Source: Candidatus Uhrbacteria bacterium (GTDB taxonomy: Bacteria > Patescibacteriota > Patescibacteriia > 2-12-FULL-60-25). From it: DNA of 64,000 nucleotides. The notes below the pieces were generated by a model that did no database searches, was not told where the DNA came from, and saw only the letters and a program-made list of their open reading frames with translations. This document shows positions 43,133-51,353 of the stretch, piece after piece. The position numbers were made by a program, and so were the translations under genes. The DNA is taken from positions 62,001-126,000 of the forward strand of contig JACRQE010000003.1 in assembly GCA_016222815.1 (NCBI GenBank). Reading direction: 5' to 3'. How positions within the stretch are numbered: the stretch's first letter is position 1; the number at the start of each line of letters is the position of its first letter.

Positions 43133-43813
43133 ATGCAAAGCCCTAAACTAGCCGGAGCCAAACCAGGCGTGCCCTCCCAGCGGTATCTCGACATCGCCGA
43201 GATCAAGGAGGACATCATCATCATGAAGGACGGCACCATCCGCGCCGTGCTCCTGGTCTCGAGCATCAATTTCGCGCTCAAATCCATGGACGAGCAGAAC
43301 GCCATCGTCCAGGCCTACATGCAGTTCCTGAACGGCCTGGATTTCCCGATCCAGATCGTCATCCAGTCGCGCCGCATGAACATCGACGATTATCTGCGCA
43401 AGCTGGGCGAGTCCGAAAAGACCCAGACCAACGAACTCCTGCGCCGCCAGATCAGCGACTACCGCGATTTCGTCAAATGGCTGGTCGAGACCGGCGACAT
43501 CATGCAGAAAAAGTTTTTCGTCACCGTGCCGCTCGATCCGTCCACCGACAAGCAGAAAGGATTCTTCGCGCGTTTGAGCGAGATCCTGACGCCGTCCGTG
43601 GCCATCCACCTTTCAGACGCCAAGTTCCGCAAGAACAAGGAATCGCTCATGTTGCGCGTCAACTCCATCACCTCGGGCCTACAGTCCATGTCGCTGAACG
43701 CCGTCATGCTCGATACCCAGTCGCTCATCGAGCTGTTCTACACGGTATATAACCCCGAACTTTTCGAGAGCCAGCGCATGACTGCGACCGGCAAGCTCCA
43801 ACTCGAAGGCTAA
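43133..43813 (+). CDS. VirB4 N-terminal-domain-like protein
   Basis: The 226-aa protein resembles the N-terminal, non-ATPase domain of VirB4/TraC proteins, with a beta strand pattern (IIIMKDGTIRAVLLVSSINFAL) and PIQIVIQSRRMNIDDYLRKL. It has no Walker motifs. In canonical systems this domain is fused to the ATPase. Here it is a separate gene upstream of a VirB4-like ATPase that has its own N-terminal region, so it may be a dedicated membrane-contact or docking subunit. Homology is judged by pattern only. Confidence 0.7.
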   Translation: MQSPKLAGAKPGVPSQRYLDIAEIKEDIIIMKDGTIRAVLLVSSINFALKSMDEQNAIVQAYMQFLNGLDFPIQIVIQSRRMNIDDYLRKLGESEKTQTNELLRRQISDYRDFVKWLVETGDIMQKKFFVTVPLDPSTDKQKGFFARLSEILTPSVAIHLSDAKFRKNKESLMLRVNSITSGLQSMSLNAVMLDTQSLIELFYTVYNPELFESQRMTATGKLQLEG

Positions 43814-43823
43814 AAATAGACAT

Positions 43824-45725
43824 ATGGCATTCAAACCCCAGGAAGAAAAAAAGTTCGAAGCCTCCCAGCTCGTGGCTGGCGGCATCGGGCTTAAGAAATC
43901 GGCGACCGCGGCCGAAGTCAAAGCCAAAGAGGCCGAAGAGAAGGTCGCGCTCGAGGAAGAACGGGTCTACCGCAAAGGCATAGCCACCATCAAGGACCTG
44001 ATCGCCCCGAGCTCCATGAAGGTCGAACCGAGCTTCGTCCGCTTGGGCGACGTTTGGGTGCGCACCCTGTTCATCATCACTTATCCGCGCTACGTCTCCG
44101 TGGGCTGGGCTTCGCCCATCATCGGCCTGAACGCCCAGATGGACATCTCCATGTTCTTCTATCCCATCAAAGCCGACGTCATCCTCAAACAGCTCAAGAA
44201 GAAAGTCGGTATCGTCGAAGCACAGATCACGGGCGACGCCGAAGCCGGCAAGCCGCGCGACCCGATCGCCGAAACCGCGCTCCGCGACATCGAACAGCTG
44301 CGCGACGACCTGACGCAGGGGATAGAGCATTTCTTCCAGTTCGCGTTCTACGTCACCTTCTATTCCACCTCCCTCGAACAGCTGGAGCGCCTCTCCAACA
44401 CCGTGGAATCCACCTTCGGAGGCATGTTGATCTACACTAAGCGCGCCTACTTCCAGGCTGAACAAGGCTTCAACTCGACTCTTCCGGTGGGCAACGACGA
44501 GCTCATGATTACCTTCAACATGAGCACCTCGCCGCTCGCGTCATCCTTCCCGTTCACCTCCGCCGAGCTCACTTCCGACAACGGCATCATGTACGGCATC
44601 AACCGGCATAACCAATCCTTGATCCTCTTCGACCGCTTCTCGCTCCAGAACGCCAACGCCATCGTGTTCGCCACGTCCGGCGCCGGCAAATCCTACGCCG
44701 TCAAACTCGAGATTTTGCGCTCCATGATGCTCGGCGTGGATATCATCTGCATCGACCCGGAAATGGAATACAAGCACCTGTCCGACGCCGTGGGCGGCAC
44801 CTACATCAACATCTCGCTGGCGTCCCAGGCCAAGATCAACCCGTTCGACCTGCCGCGTCCCACCGGCGAAGCCGTATCGGTCGAAGACATCATCCGCAGC
44901 GCGGTCATCACGCTCAAGGGCCTGCTCCGTCTGATGCTGGGCAAACTCACGGTCGCCGAAGACTCCCTGCTCGACCGCGCCTTGCTCGAGACTTACGCCA
45001 AGAAAGACATCGTCCCAGGCGCCGACCTCACCAAAGTCGAACCGCCGGTCCTGCGCGATTTCCAGGACATCTTGGAAGGCATGGAAGGCACCGGCGACTT
45101 GGTCGTACGCCTCAAGAAATTCACGGAAGGTACCTTCGCCGGCCTCCTGAACTCGCCGACAACGGTCAAGATGAACAACCAGCTCGTGACCTTCTCGGTC
45201 CGCGACCTGGAGGACGAACTGCGCCCCATGGCCATCTACACCATCGTCAACTACATCTGGAACGTGGTGCGCTCCGAGCGCAAAAAACGCATCCTGGTCA
45301 TCGACGAAGCCTGGTGGCTTATGCAACACGAGGACTCGGCCAAGTTCATCTTCGCGCTGGTCAAACGTTGCCGCAAATACTACCTCGGCATCACCACCAT
45401 CACCCAGGACGTGAACGACTTTTTGACCTCGCCCTACGGCCAGGCCATCGTGACCAACTCGTCGATGCAGCTCCTGCTCAAACAATCTCCGGCCGCCATC
45501 GACCTCATCGCCCGCGTCTTCCTCCTGACCCAATCCGAAAAATACCTGCTCCTCGAATCCGGCCGCGGCGAAGGTATTTTCTTCGCCGGCAACAAACACG
45601 CCGCCATCCAAATCGTAGCCTCGTATACGGAGGACCAGATCGTCACGACCGACCCGAGCCAGCTCCTCAAGATCGAAGCCGAGAAGCAGGAATTCCAGGA
45701 AGCGCTCGGTAAAGAAGGCAAATAA
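43824..45725 (+). CDS. VirB4/TraC-type secretion ATPase
   Basis: The 633-aa hexameric-type ATPase powers type IV systems. Walker A is TSGAGKS (about 284-290) and Walker B is RILVIDEAWW (Asp494, Glu495). Downstream are ITTITQDVNDFL and the arginine-bearing end typical of the VirB4/HerA group. The N-terminal third (about 50-250) is the CagE/TrbE/VirB4-like domain. It follows the VirB4-N-like gene by 10 nt and precedes a bitopic membrane protein by 2 nt. It is the best-supported marker that this operon is a type IV secretion-like machine. Confidence 0.93.
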   Translation: MAFKPQEEKKFEASQLVAGGIGLKKSATAAEVKAKEAEEKVALEEERVYRKGIATIKDLIAPSSMKVEPSFVRLGDVWVRTLFIITYPRYVSVGWASPIIGLNAQMDISMFFYPIKADVILKQLKKKVGIVEAQITGDAEAGKPRDPIAETALRDIEQLRDDLTQGIEHFFQFAFYVTFYSTSLEQLERLSNTVESTFGGMLIYTKRAYFQAEQGFNSTLPVGNDELMITFNMSTSPLASSFPFTSAELTSDNGIMYGINRHNQSLILFDRFSLQNANAIVFATSGAGKSYAVKLEILRSMMLGVDIICIDPEMEYKHLSDAVGGTYINISLASQAKINPFDLPRPTGEAVSVEDIIRSAVITLKGLLRLMLGKLTVAEDSLLDRALLETYAKKDIVPGADLTKVEPPVLRDFQDILEGMEGTGDLVVRLKKFTEGTFAGLLNSPTTVKMNNQLVTFSVRDLEDELRPMAIYTIVNYIWNVVRSERKKRILVIDEAWWLMQHEDSAKFIFALVKRCRKYYLGITTITQDVNDFLTSPYGQAIVTNSSMQLLLKQSPAAIDLIARVFLLTQSEKYLLLESGRGEGIFFAGNKHAAIQIVASYTEDQIVTTDPSQLLKIEAEKQEFQEALGKEGK

Positions 45726-45727
45726 AT

Positions 45728-46369
45728 ATGAGCAAACGCACCAAGCTCGCGTTAGTCATCCTCATCGCCCTGCTCCTGCTCCTGGTGGGCCTTTACCTCA
45801 TCCTCTGGCCGCTCTTGAAACCCGCCCCGGCTCCAGCCACCGGTGAGGAATATTCGGTTACGACCCAGGTCCAGCCTGCCCAGCCTAAACCGACCAACGG
45901 CCAAGCGACTTCCGGCGAACCGGTCACAGGCCTTCCCTCCGCGCCGACCCGCGAACCATCCGTGGACGAAATCCTGCGCGGCCTGGAGAATCGCGCCCGC
46001 GCCGCCGTGGAACGTGTCGGCTCCGGCTCCAGCCAGACCGGTTTTCTCGGTTATGCGGACGCCAAATTGGACAGCACTTCCGGTTTCTCGGCCAAGCTCA
46101 TGCAGGAACAGGAAGCCATGGTCGCAGCTCACCCCGCGTCCGGCCCGATCTACGGCATCTCGACCCGAGCCGCCTCGTCCAACATCGCTGACGGAAAACC
46201 GGGTGATGATTCCCTCATCGCCACGGTCCAAGCCGTCCAGACCATCGATGCCGGCAACCCGCGCCAACCCACATCCACGGGCGGCAAACAAATAATTGTC
46301 ACTTTCGCCAAACAATCCGACGGCTCATACCTCATCGACAACATGGAGTGGAGTGATTTGGCGCTGTAA
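45728..46369 (+). CDS. Bitopic membrane protein at the end of the secretion-like operon
   Basis: The 213-aa protein has one N-terminal helix (about residues 7-30), a Pro/Thr-rich linker (31-75) and an extracytoplasmic domain (about 76-213). The domain ends in IIVTFAKQSDGSYLIDNMEWSDL. A single helix plus a small alpha/beta domain with this kind of terminal strand pair would fit a VirB8-like or NTF2-like subunit. That is only a topology-based guess. It lies 2 nt after virB4. Confidence 0.7.
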   Translation: MSKRTKLALVILIALLLLLVGLYLILWPLLKPAPAPATGEEYSVTTQVQPAQPKPTNGQATSGEPVTGLPSAPTREPSVDEILRGLENRARAAVERVGSGSSQTGFLGYADAKLDSTSGFSAKLMQEQEAMVAAHPASGPIYGISTRAASSNIADGKPGDDSLIATVQAVQTIDAGNPRQPTSTGGKQIIVTFAKQSDGSYLIDNMEWSDLAL

Positions 46370-46382
46370 AGTAATAAATTCT

Positions 46383-46460
46383 TGTCGTCCCACGGCATGA
46401 CCGGGGGACCTTACCTGTAGCGCTTGTTGTAAGATTCCCCGGTTGAACCGTGGAATGACA
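46383..46460. repeat. TGTCGTCCCACGG palindromic repeat, copy D
   Basis: TGTCGTCCCACGG and GACCGGGGGACC are mirrored by GATTCCCCGGTTGAACC and CCGTGGAATGACA. It is the first of two and a half copies that fill most of the 282-bp gap before comF. Confidence 0.85.
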
Positions 46461-46490
46461 GTTTGTTCAAAATCAATACTACGTTCACTC

Positions 46491-46563
46491 TGTCATCCCA
46501 CGGCTTGACCGGGGGATCCTGCATTCGATTTGTAAGATTCCCCGGTTGAACCGTGGAACGACA
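46491..46563. repeat. TGTCATCCCACGG palindromic repeat, copy E
   Basis: A complete copy: TGTCATCCCACGG and GACCGGGGGATCCTGC on the left, GATTCCCCGGTTGAACC and CCGTGGAACGACA on the right. Confidence 0.85.
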
Positions 46564-46581
46564 TTGTTACTCTGAATTGCT

Positions 46582-46612
46582 TGTCATCCCACGGCAAGAC
46601 CGGGGGATCTTA
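46582..46612. repeat. Left half copy (F) of the TGTCATCCCACGG repeat
   Basis: TGTCATCCCACGG plus GACCGGGGGATCTTACC without the mirrored right half. Confidence 0.75.
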
Positions 46613-46651
46613 CCATTTGCAATTTCTTCATGTATTTGGTAGCTCTGGATA

Positions 46652-47353
46652 ATGGATAGTTTTTTGCCTTTGCTCTGGGACCTCCTCTTTCCGGTCCGCT
46701 GCGTCTCGTGCCGCGCTCCAGGTTCTTGGTGGTGCGAAGTTTGCCGAAAGAAGTCTGAACTCATCCGCCGCAATCCGTGCCCAAATTGCGCCAGCCGAAA
46801 GGCCGTCCATGACTGTCCGAAGAGTCTCGGCCTCGACGGTATCGCGGCTCTTGGCTTCTACCACGACCCCAGGCTCCGTTCCGTGCTCCACGCCCTGAAA
46901 TACAAAGGCGCGACCGTGGTCATGTCCGCCGTTGAAGAAAGGTTAGGGGAGTGGGCCGAGGAACGTCTCGATATCTGGCCGTGGTCCGGCTTGTCCAATC
47001 TCGCCATCCAGCCCGCCATCGGTGCACCGCACAGCGTCCGCCGCCGCGGTTTCGACCAGGCACACCTTCTCTCCTGCGTGGTCAATCGCGTGCTTATCCC
47101 TTGGGCTGCTCCTCTCGACATCCTGACCCGCACCGACAGCCTCGAACCCCAAGCCCGCCTGGATGTCGGAGACGTCAGGCGCGCCAACGTCGCCGGAAGT
47201 TTTGGCCTGGAACCCGGAGCGTCCGTCCCGCCTAACATCCTGCTCGTGGACGATGTCCTCACCTCGGGAGCTACCCTGGACGAAGCCGCCCGAGTCCTCC
47301 GTGCCGCCGGAGCTGAAAAAATTTACGCGCTGGTGCTGGCGATCGGGGCATGA
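46652..47353 (+). CDS. comF: ComF family protein (phosphoribosyltransferase-like)
   Basis: ComF proteins act in DNA uptake in competent bacteria. The 233-aa protein has N-terminal zinc-finger cysteines (C17-x2-C20, C28-x2-C31, C43-x2-C46) and a C-terminal phosphoribosyltransferase fold. The PRPP-binding loop ILLVDDVLTSGATLDEA lies near residues 194-210, and RRRGFDQAHLL lies upstream. With dprA it indicates a retained DNA-uptake pathway. The upstream gap is made of palindromic repeats. Confidence 0.93.
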   Translation: MDSFLPLLWDLLFPVRCVSCRAPGSWWCEVCRKKSELIRRNPCPNCASRKAVHDCPKSLGLDGIAALGFYHDPRLRSVLHALKYKGATVVMSAVEERLGEWAEERLDIWPWSGLSNLAIQPAIGAPHSVRRRGFDQAHLLSCVVNRVLIPWAAPLDILTRTDSLEPQARLDVGDVRRANVAGSFGLEPGASVPPNILLVDDVLTSGATLDEAARVLRAAGAEKIYALVLAIGA

Positions 47354-47361
47354 CGCAAAGC

Positions 47362-47390
47362 AAAACGCCCGGCGTGATACCGGACGTTTT
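47362..47390. terminator. Bidirectional hairpin between comF and tRNA-Ser
   Basis: AAAACGCCCGG pairs with CCGGACGTTTT around CGTGATA. It can terminate comF on one strand and the tRNA on the other. Confidence 0.7.
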
Positions 47391-47393
47391 GTA

Positions 47394-47483
<90 letters not shown>

Positions 47484-47814
47484 ATATTTCTCGGCAAAGC
47501 CTCGATCATAAACTCGAGCTTCGCGTTCTCCTGGGCTCGTTTTCTCGCCCGTTCAGCCCTGCGCCTGCTCGGGCCGAACCCACTCAGCCACCTCTCCATA
47601 TTTCTCGTCCCGTCTTACGGGACTCAATCATAAACTCGAGCTTCGCTTTCGCTCCAGCGTATCTACTGGATGCCTTCGTAAGGCGCACCAAAAATACCTG
47701 TTCTGGGCAGAAAAATCAAGATGCTCGCGATTTATTGGAATAAGCAGGTTGTTCCGTCCATTTCTGTTAGATCTTGTTACTGTCCAGGCAATTGATGGGG
47801 TATAATGGTGTCAC
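47484..47814. other. 331-bp gap with a duplicated tRNA-Ser 5' end and promoter
   Basis: No gene is seen here. Bases 47580-47607 repeat exactly the 28 nt at 47466-47493 (first 18 nt of tRNA-Ser plus 10 nt upstream). Bases 47627-47646 repeat the 20 nt at 47505-47524, which carry a minus-strand -10-like TATGAT. The spacer differs (a GTCCCGTC/ACGGGAC hairpin in the second copy). The rest (47650-47800) shows nothing recognisable until the tspO promoter. Confidence 0.75.
47801..47806 (+). promoter_or_regulatory. -10 box implying a leaderless tspO mRNA
   Basis: TATAAT after GGGG ends 8 nt before the ATG at 47815. Confidence 0.65.
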
Positions 47815-48303
47815 ATGAATAAAAATACTCTACACAAGGCTACCGTACTGGCAGGATCTGTTTTGGTGTGTCTGGGCGCTGGAGCCGTTGGGTCCATCTT
47901 TACCGTCTCATCGGTCACAACCTGGTTTCCGGGATTGGTAAAACCCTGGTTCGCGCCGCCGAACTGGCTATTCGGCCCGGTTTGGACCACGCTGTATGTC
48001 CTGATGGGCGTTGCTTTGTATCTGGTCTGGCTTGAAGGCTGGAAAAAGATCCAAGTCCGTGAGGCTGCTTACCTCTTCCTGATCCATCTGGTGGTCAACG
48101 CGGCTTGGTCAGGCTTGTTTTTCGGCTTGCAGAGTCCGTTGGCTGGGTTCCTGTGCATCATCGTGCTTTGGAGTCTCATCCTGGCGCTAGTGCTTAAGTT
48201 TTATCGTATCCGCCCGGTGGCCGCCTACCTACTGATCCCGTATTTGGCCTGGGTCAGTTTTGCGAGCGTCCTTAACTTCGCCATTTGGCAGCTCAACCCT
48301 TAA
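47815..48303 (+). CDS. tspO: TspO/MBR family membrane protein
   Basis: The 162-aa protein has five predicted helices and the TspO signature WFPGLVKPWFAPPNWLFGPVWTTLY (tryptophan-rich, about residues 42-66), plus NAAWSGLFFG and the C-terminal YLAWVSFASVLNFAIWQLN. TspO binds porphyrins and other small hydrophobic ligands and is often a stress-linked regulator. It shares a probable transcript with the membrane protein at 48320. Confidence 0.93.
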   Translation: MNKNTLHKATVLAGSVLVCLGAGAVGSIFTVSSVTTWFPGLVKPWFAPPNWLFGPVWTTLYVLMGVALYLVWLEGWKKIQVREAAYLFLIHLVVNAAWSGLFFGLQSPLAGFLCIIVLWSLILALVLKFYRIRPVAAYLLIPYLAWVSFASVLNFAIWQLNP

Positions 48304-48319
48304 TCCAAACCCGCAAACT

Positions 48320-48835
48320 ATGTCATCCCCAAAACCCTTCCTCAAATCGGCTTTGCTGCCGGTCTTGGCGTTCATCGTCATGGCCGGGGCATACGCCGCC
48401 GTTTTTTATATCTTCAAAGCCCAATCATTGAAGGATTTCGCCGACGTTATCTCTAAAGTCCCCAGTATCCGCCTGTTCGGTTCCGGCACGGTGGGTACGG
48501 TCATGGCCTATTTCCCGACCTATGGCGCTTTAGCCGGTCTGGTCTTCGGTCTCCTGAACCTCATCCTGGCCTACATCCTTCTCGGCCTGTTCGCCATCGT
48601 GCGTCTGACTAAGCTCGCTTTCGGGGTGACGCTCTCGCTCCTGCTTTCGCTCGTCCCATTCGCATTCCTCGGCTGGGGTCTGGTCTATTCATCCAACACC
48701 AACACGGCCCTCGCCGCCGGCATCGTCTATTTCGTGGGCCGACCGCTCTGGTACGCTTCGCTCATCACCCTCGGTTTCGCTTTCGTCTTATTCCTCTTGT
48801 CCTTCAAATATGGCCAGCCAAAATCTCAAGCCTAG
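48320..48835 (+). CDS. Polytopic membrane protein of unknown function (171 aa)
   Basis: The product has four or five hydrophobic helices and little else, with no motif I recognise. ATG 48320 starts a typical N-terminus 16 nt after the tspO stop; the frame is open earlier but overlaps tspO. It overlaps the next gene by 26 nt, which suggests translational coupling with the lipoprotein. Confidence 0.7.
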   Translation: MSSPKPFLKSALLPVLAFIVMAGAYAAVFYIFKAQSLKDFADVISKVPSIRLFGSGTVGTVMAYFPTYGALAGLVFGLLNLILAYILLGLFAIVRLTKLAFGVTLSLLLSLVPFAFLGWGLVYSSNTNTALAAGIVYFVGRPLWYASLITLGFAFVLFLLSFKYGQPKSQA

Positions 48836-49406
48836 CTTAGCCGTCCTACCCCTCCTCGTCGTTTCTGCGATGGTTCTGCCCGGCTGTGATTTTTTAGCCG
48901 GCCTGACGTCGTACGCCTGTCTGGTTTCGCCTGACGCGCCTCACTGCTATCAGGACGCCGCCGTCCAAAGCGGCAACCCTGATGATTGCAATAAGGTCGC
49001 GCAAAAAGAGGAGTTCAAGGAACTTGGTTCCAATCCTCCCCAAGACAAGTGCAAGATGATGGTCGCGGCCAACAAGGAGGACCCTAAGATTTGCGGTACG
49101 CTTAAAGGCGGCTTGATGTCGTATTCCAAAGAAGATTGCGAGAAGACGATCGCCGAGACCGCGACCAAACCCGTTACCTGTAGTTCTCTGCAGGGAGATT
49201 CGGCCGCCACGTGCGTTAACCAGGTGACCGAAAAGACCCTGGCCGAAATCGACGTCTTGAAGGCGGACTCCGACAAATCCCCGGAGAAAATCCAAGCCCT
49301 TCAGTCAAAGATGGATGAGCTGTCCAAGATGCAGCAGATGATGACTGATGTCATGAAGGCGCAATACGACATGCAGAGGGCCGCCATCCAGAACCTGCGA
49401 ATCTAG
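48810..49406 (+). CDS. Cys-rich lipoprotein of unknown function
   Basis: The 198-aa protein has a lipoprotein signal with lipobox LPGC (Cys26). The mature part has regularly spaced cysteines (SYACL, PHCYQD, DDCNKV, DKCKMM, KICGTL, EDCEKT, VTCSSL, ATCVNQ). This looks like a chain of short helical Cys repeats stabilised by disulfides. A helical tail (about 145-198) follows. It is the last gene of the tspO unit. Function is unknown. Confidence 0.75.
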   Translation: MASQNLKPSLAVLPLLVVSAMVLPGCDFLAGLTSYACLVSPDAPHCYQDAAVQSGNPDDCNKVAQKEEFKELGSNPPQDKCKMMVAANKEDPKICGTLKGGLMSYSKEDCEKTIAETATKPVTCSSLQGDSAATCVNQVTEKTLAEIDVLKADSDKSPEKIQALQSKMDELSKMQQMMTDVMKAQYDMQRAAIQNLRI

Positions 49407-49604
49407 CCCAAAGGCCCATTCTTGCGCAAATACGGCATAATTGCTAATCTTAGCCCGCTGATTTTGAATAATCGTCTTAGTTTCAACCCACAAGGTTGAA
49501 CTGGGGCCCCCGCTCGCCAACGGCGAATGGGGAGCGCAGGCCGCGACCGGATATGTAGCTAATGCGCCGCGCATTAGCGGAGTGAAGGTCGCTAGGCCGA
49601 GCAC
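49407..49604 (+). other. Structured 198-nt gap before tRNA-Ser (GCT)
   Basis: No gene is seen. Several hairpins are visible: GTTTCAACC/AGGTTGAAC with a CACA loop (about 49489-49510), and GCTAATGCG/CGCATTAGC with a CCG loop (about 49558-49578). It may hold the tRNA promoter and a long leader. A -10-like CATAAT or TAATCG lies upstream, but no convincing -35. Confidence 0.4.
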
Positions 49605-49695
49605 GGAGAGGTACCCAAGAGGCTGAAGGGGGGAGATTGCTAATCTCCTAGGCGGGTAAAACCGCGCGAGGGTTCGAATCCCTCTCTCTCCGCCA
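49605..49695 (+). tRNA. tRNA-Ser (GCT)
   Basis: A 91-nt class II tRNA with encoded CCA and G73. The stem-loop GGAGA-TTGCTAA-TCTCC gives anticodon GCT. The long variable arm is TAGGCGGGTAAAACCGCGC in part. Confidence 0.95.
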
Positions 49696-49699
49696 TGCA

Positions 49700-49726
49700 A
49701 AAACCGCACCCATCAGGTGCGGTTTT
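49700..49726 (+). terminator. Terminator after tRNA-Ser (GCT)
   Basis: AAAACCGCACC, loop CATCA, GGTGCGGTTTT. It can also act for lysS on the other strand. Confidence 0.85.
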
Positions 49727-49746
49727 CGCTTTTGTGTTCCCTCGTT

Positions 49747-51228
49747 TTATTCATCTTCTTTTCCCTCCTGTCCCCTCGGTTTCATGAGCGGGAAGATCTG
49801 GCATTCGCGGATGCTCTTGTCCATCAAAAAGCTGAAGACGCGTTCGCTCATCCCGAAGCCGCAGGTCGGCGGCATGCCGTATTCGAGCGCTTCCACGAAC
49901 TCCTCATCCGTCATCTGTGCTTCCTCATCGCCCTGTTCGCGCAACTCCGCTTGCTGGCCGAAACGTTCAGCCTGGTCGATCGGGTCGTTCAGCTCACTGT
50001 AGCCGTTGCCCACTTCCGAACCGGCGAGGATGGGCTGGAAACGCTGGGCCAGTTCCGGGTGTTTCTTGTCGCGTTTGGCCAGCGGGGACACGGTAATCGG
50101 GATGCCGACCACGAAGCCCGGTCCCGAGATCTGCTTGCGGCAGTATTTCCACAGGTTGTCGATGGCGCGCGTGATGTTGAACCCTTTTTTGTCGTATTCG
50201 ATCTTGTGTTCGCGCAGTTTCGCCTCGATGTCCTCCATCGTGGTGTCCAAGACGTCGATTCCGGTGAACTTCAGGACCGTTTCGCGGTAGTCATAGCGCT
50301 CCCAAGTCTTGTCCAAATCTATTTCATGCCCGTTGATCGTGAACTTGGACGTTCCGAAAGTCTCCTTGGCCACGTACTTGTACAGTTCCTCCACGAGCTC
50401 CATGCCTTTTTCGTAATCCGCATAACCCCAGTAGAATTCCATTTGCGTGTAGTCCTGCAGGTGCTCCGCGTCCATGCCTTCGTTCCTGAACTGCCTGCCG
50501 ATCTCGAACGTCTTTTCATAACCTGCGACCATGAGCCGTTTCTGCCAGAGTTCGCCCATGGAGATGCGGAGATATACGTCCATATCCAGGGCATTGTGGT
50601 GGGTCACGAAAGGACGCGCATCAGCACCCCCAGTCGTCACTTCCAGGACCGGTGTCTCGACCTCCAAAAAGCCGCGGTTCACCAAAAAGTTGCGCACTGA
50701 TTGCCAGAATTTAGCCTTCTTCACGAACATGTCGTGGACATCGGCGTTCGTCAGGATGTCGAGATAGCGTTTGCGGAGCTTCTCTTCCTCGTTCTTGAAA
50801 CCGTAATATTGGTCAGGCAGGGGACGGAGCGCCTTGGTGAGCAGCTTCGCCTCTGTGACTTCCAAAGAGTTCTGTCCCGACCGCGTGACATAAGCTTTGC
50901 CGCGCGCTTCCACGAAGTCGCCCATGTCGATCAGGTCGGTGAAGAACTTGAAGACATCGGCGGAAACGTTCTTTTCGTTGATGACGATTTGGACCCTCCC
51001 CGTCCCGTCGTCGAGGTCGGCGAAGACGAGCGCCCCGTGTGCCCGGATGCTGCGGAGTCGGCCGGCGAGGCAGACTTCATCCAGCGACTCAAGATGTTCG
51101 GCGAAAGTCTCATTGAAATCCTTCACGCTCGTGTCGCGCGCGGTTGTGGCTTCGAATGGATCGAGCCCCATCTCGCGGATCGATGAGAGGCGTTTTTTCC
51201 GTTCTTGGTATTCGTCAAAAGGGTTCAT
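49747..51228 (-). CDS. lysS: Lysyl-tRNA synthetase, class II
   Basis: The 493-aa enzyme charges tRNA-Lys. It has an N-terminal OB fold (about 50-150, GRLRSIRAHGALVFADLDDGTG), and KLRKRYLDILTN leading into the class II core. Motif 2 lies at RQFRNEGMDAEHLQDYTQME and motif 3 at GFGMSERVFSFLMD, ending with IRECQIFPLMKPR. The length matches bacterial LysRS. It is a single gene facing away from the 51354 gene. Confidence 0.96.
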   Translation of the reverse strand: MNPFDEYQERKKRLSSIREMGLDPFEATTARDTSVKDFNETFAEHLESLDEVCLAGRLRSIRAHGALVFADLDDGTGRVQIVINEKNVSADVFKFFTDLIDMGDFVEARGKAYVTRSGQNSLEVTEAKLLTKALRPLPDQYYGFKNEEEKLRKRYLDILTNADVHDMFVKKAKFWQSVRNFLVNRGFLEVETPVLEVTTGGADARPFVTHHNALDMDVYLRISMGELWQKRLMVAGYEKTFEIGRQFRNEGMDAEHLQDYTQMEFYWGYADYEKGMELVEELYKYVAKETFGTSKFTINGHEIDLDKTWERYDYRETVLKFTGIDVLDTTMEDIEAKLREHKIEYDKKGFNITRAIDNLWKYCRKQISGPGFVVGIPITVSPLAKRDKKHPELAQRFQPILAGSEVGNGYSELNDPIDQAERFGQQAELREQGDEEAQMTDEEFVEALEYGMPPTCGFGMSERVFSFLMDKSIRECQIFPLMKPRGQEGKEDE

Positions 51229-51353
51229 ATTTCCTGAAAACCATACAGGATTGACGATGAACGGTCAACAAAAGAAGACCGATATCCGATTGTTTACTAA
51301 ACCCCCAAAAAGTGTCAAAATCAAATCAGGCTTAAGCCAATCTTTTCAATAAT

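Noticed and set aside
44541-45611. 356-codon minus-strand frame opposite virB4
   Set aside because: No motif, and Walker motifs on the plus strand fix the true gene.
38140-46369. Integrated conjugative element
   Set aside because: No integrase, relaxase, coupling protein or flanking att sites were seen; the genes sit among housekeeping genes and share their composition by eye.
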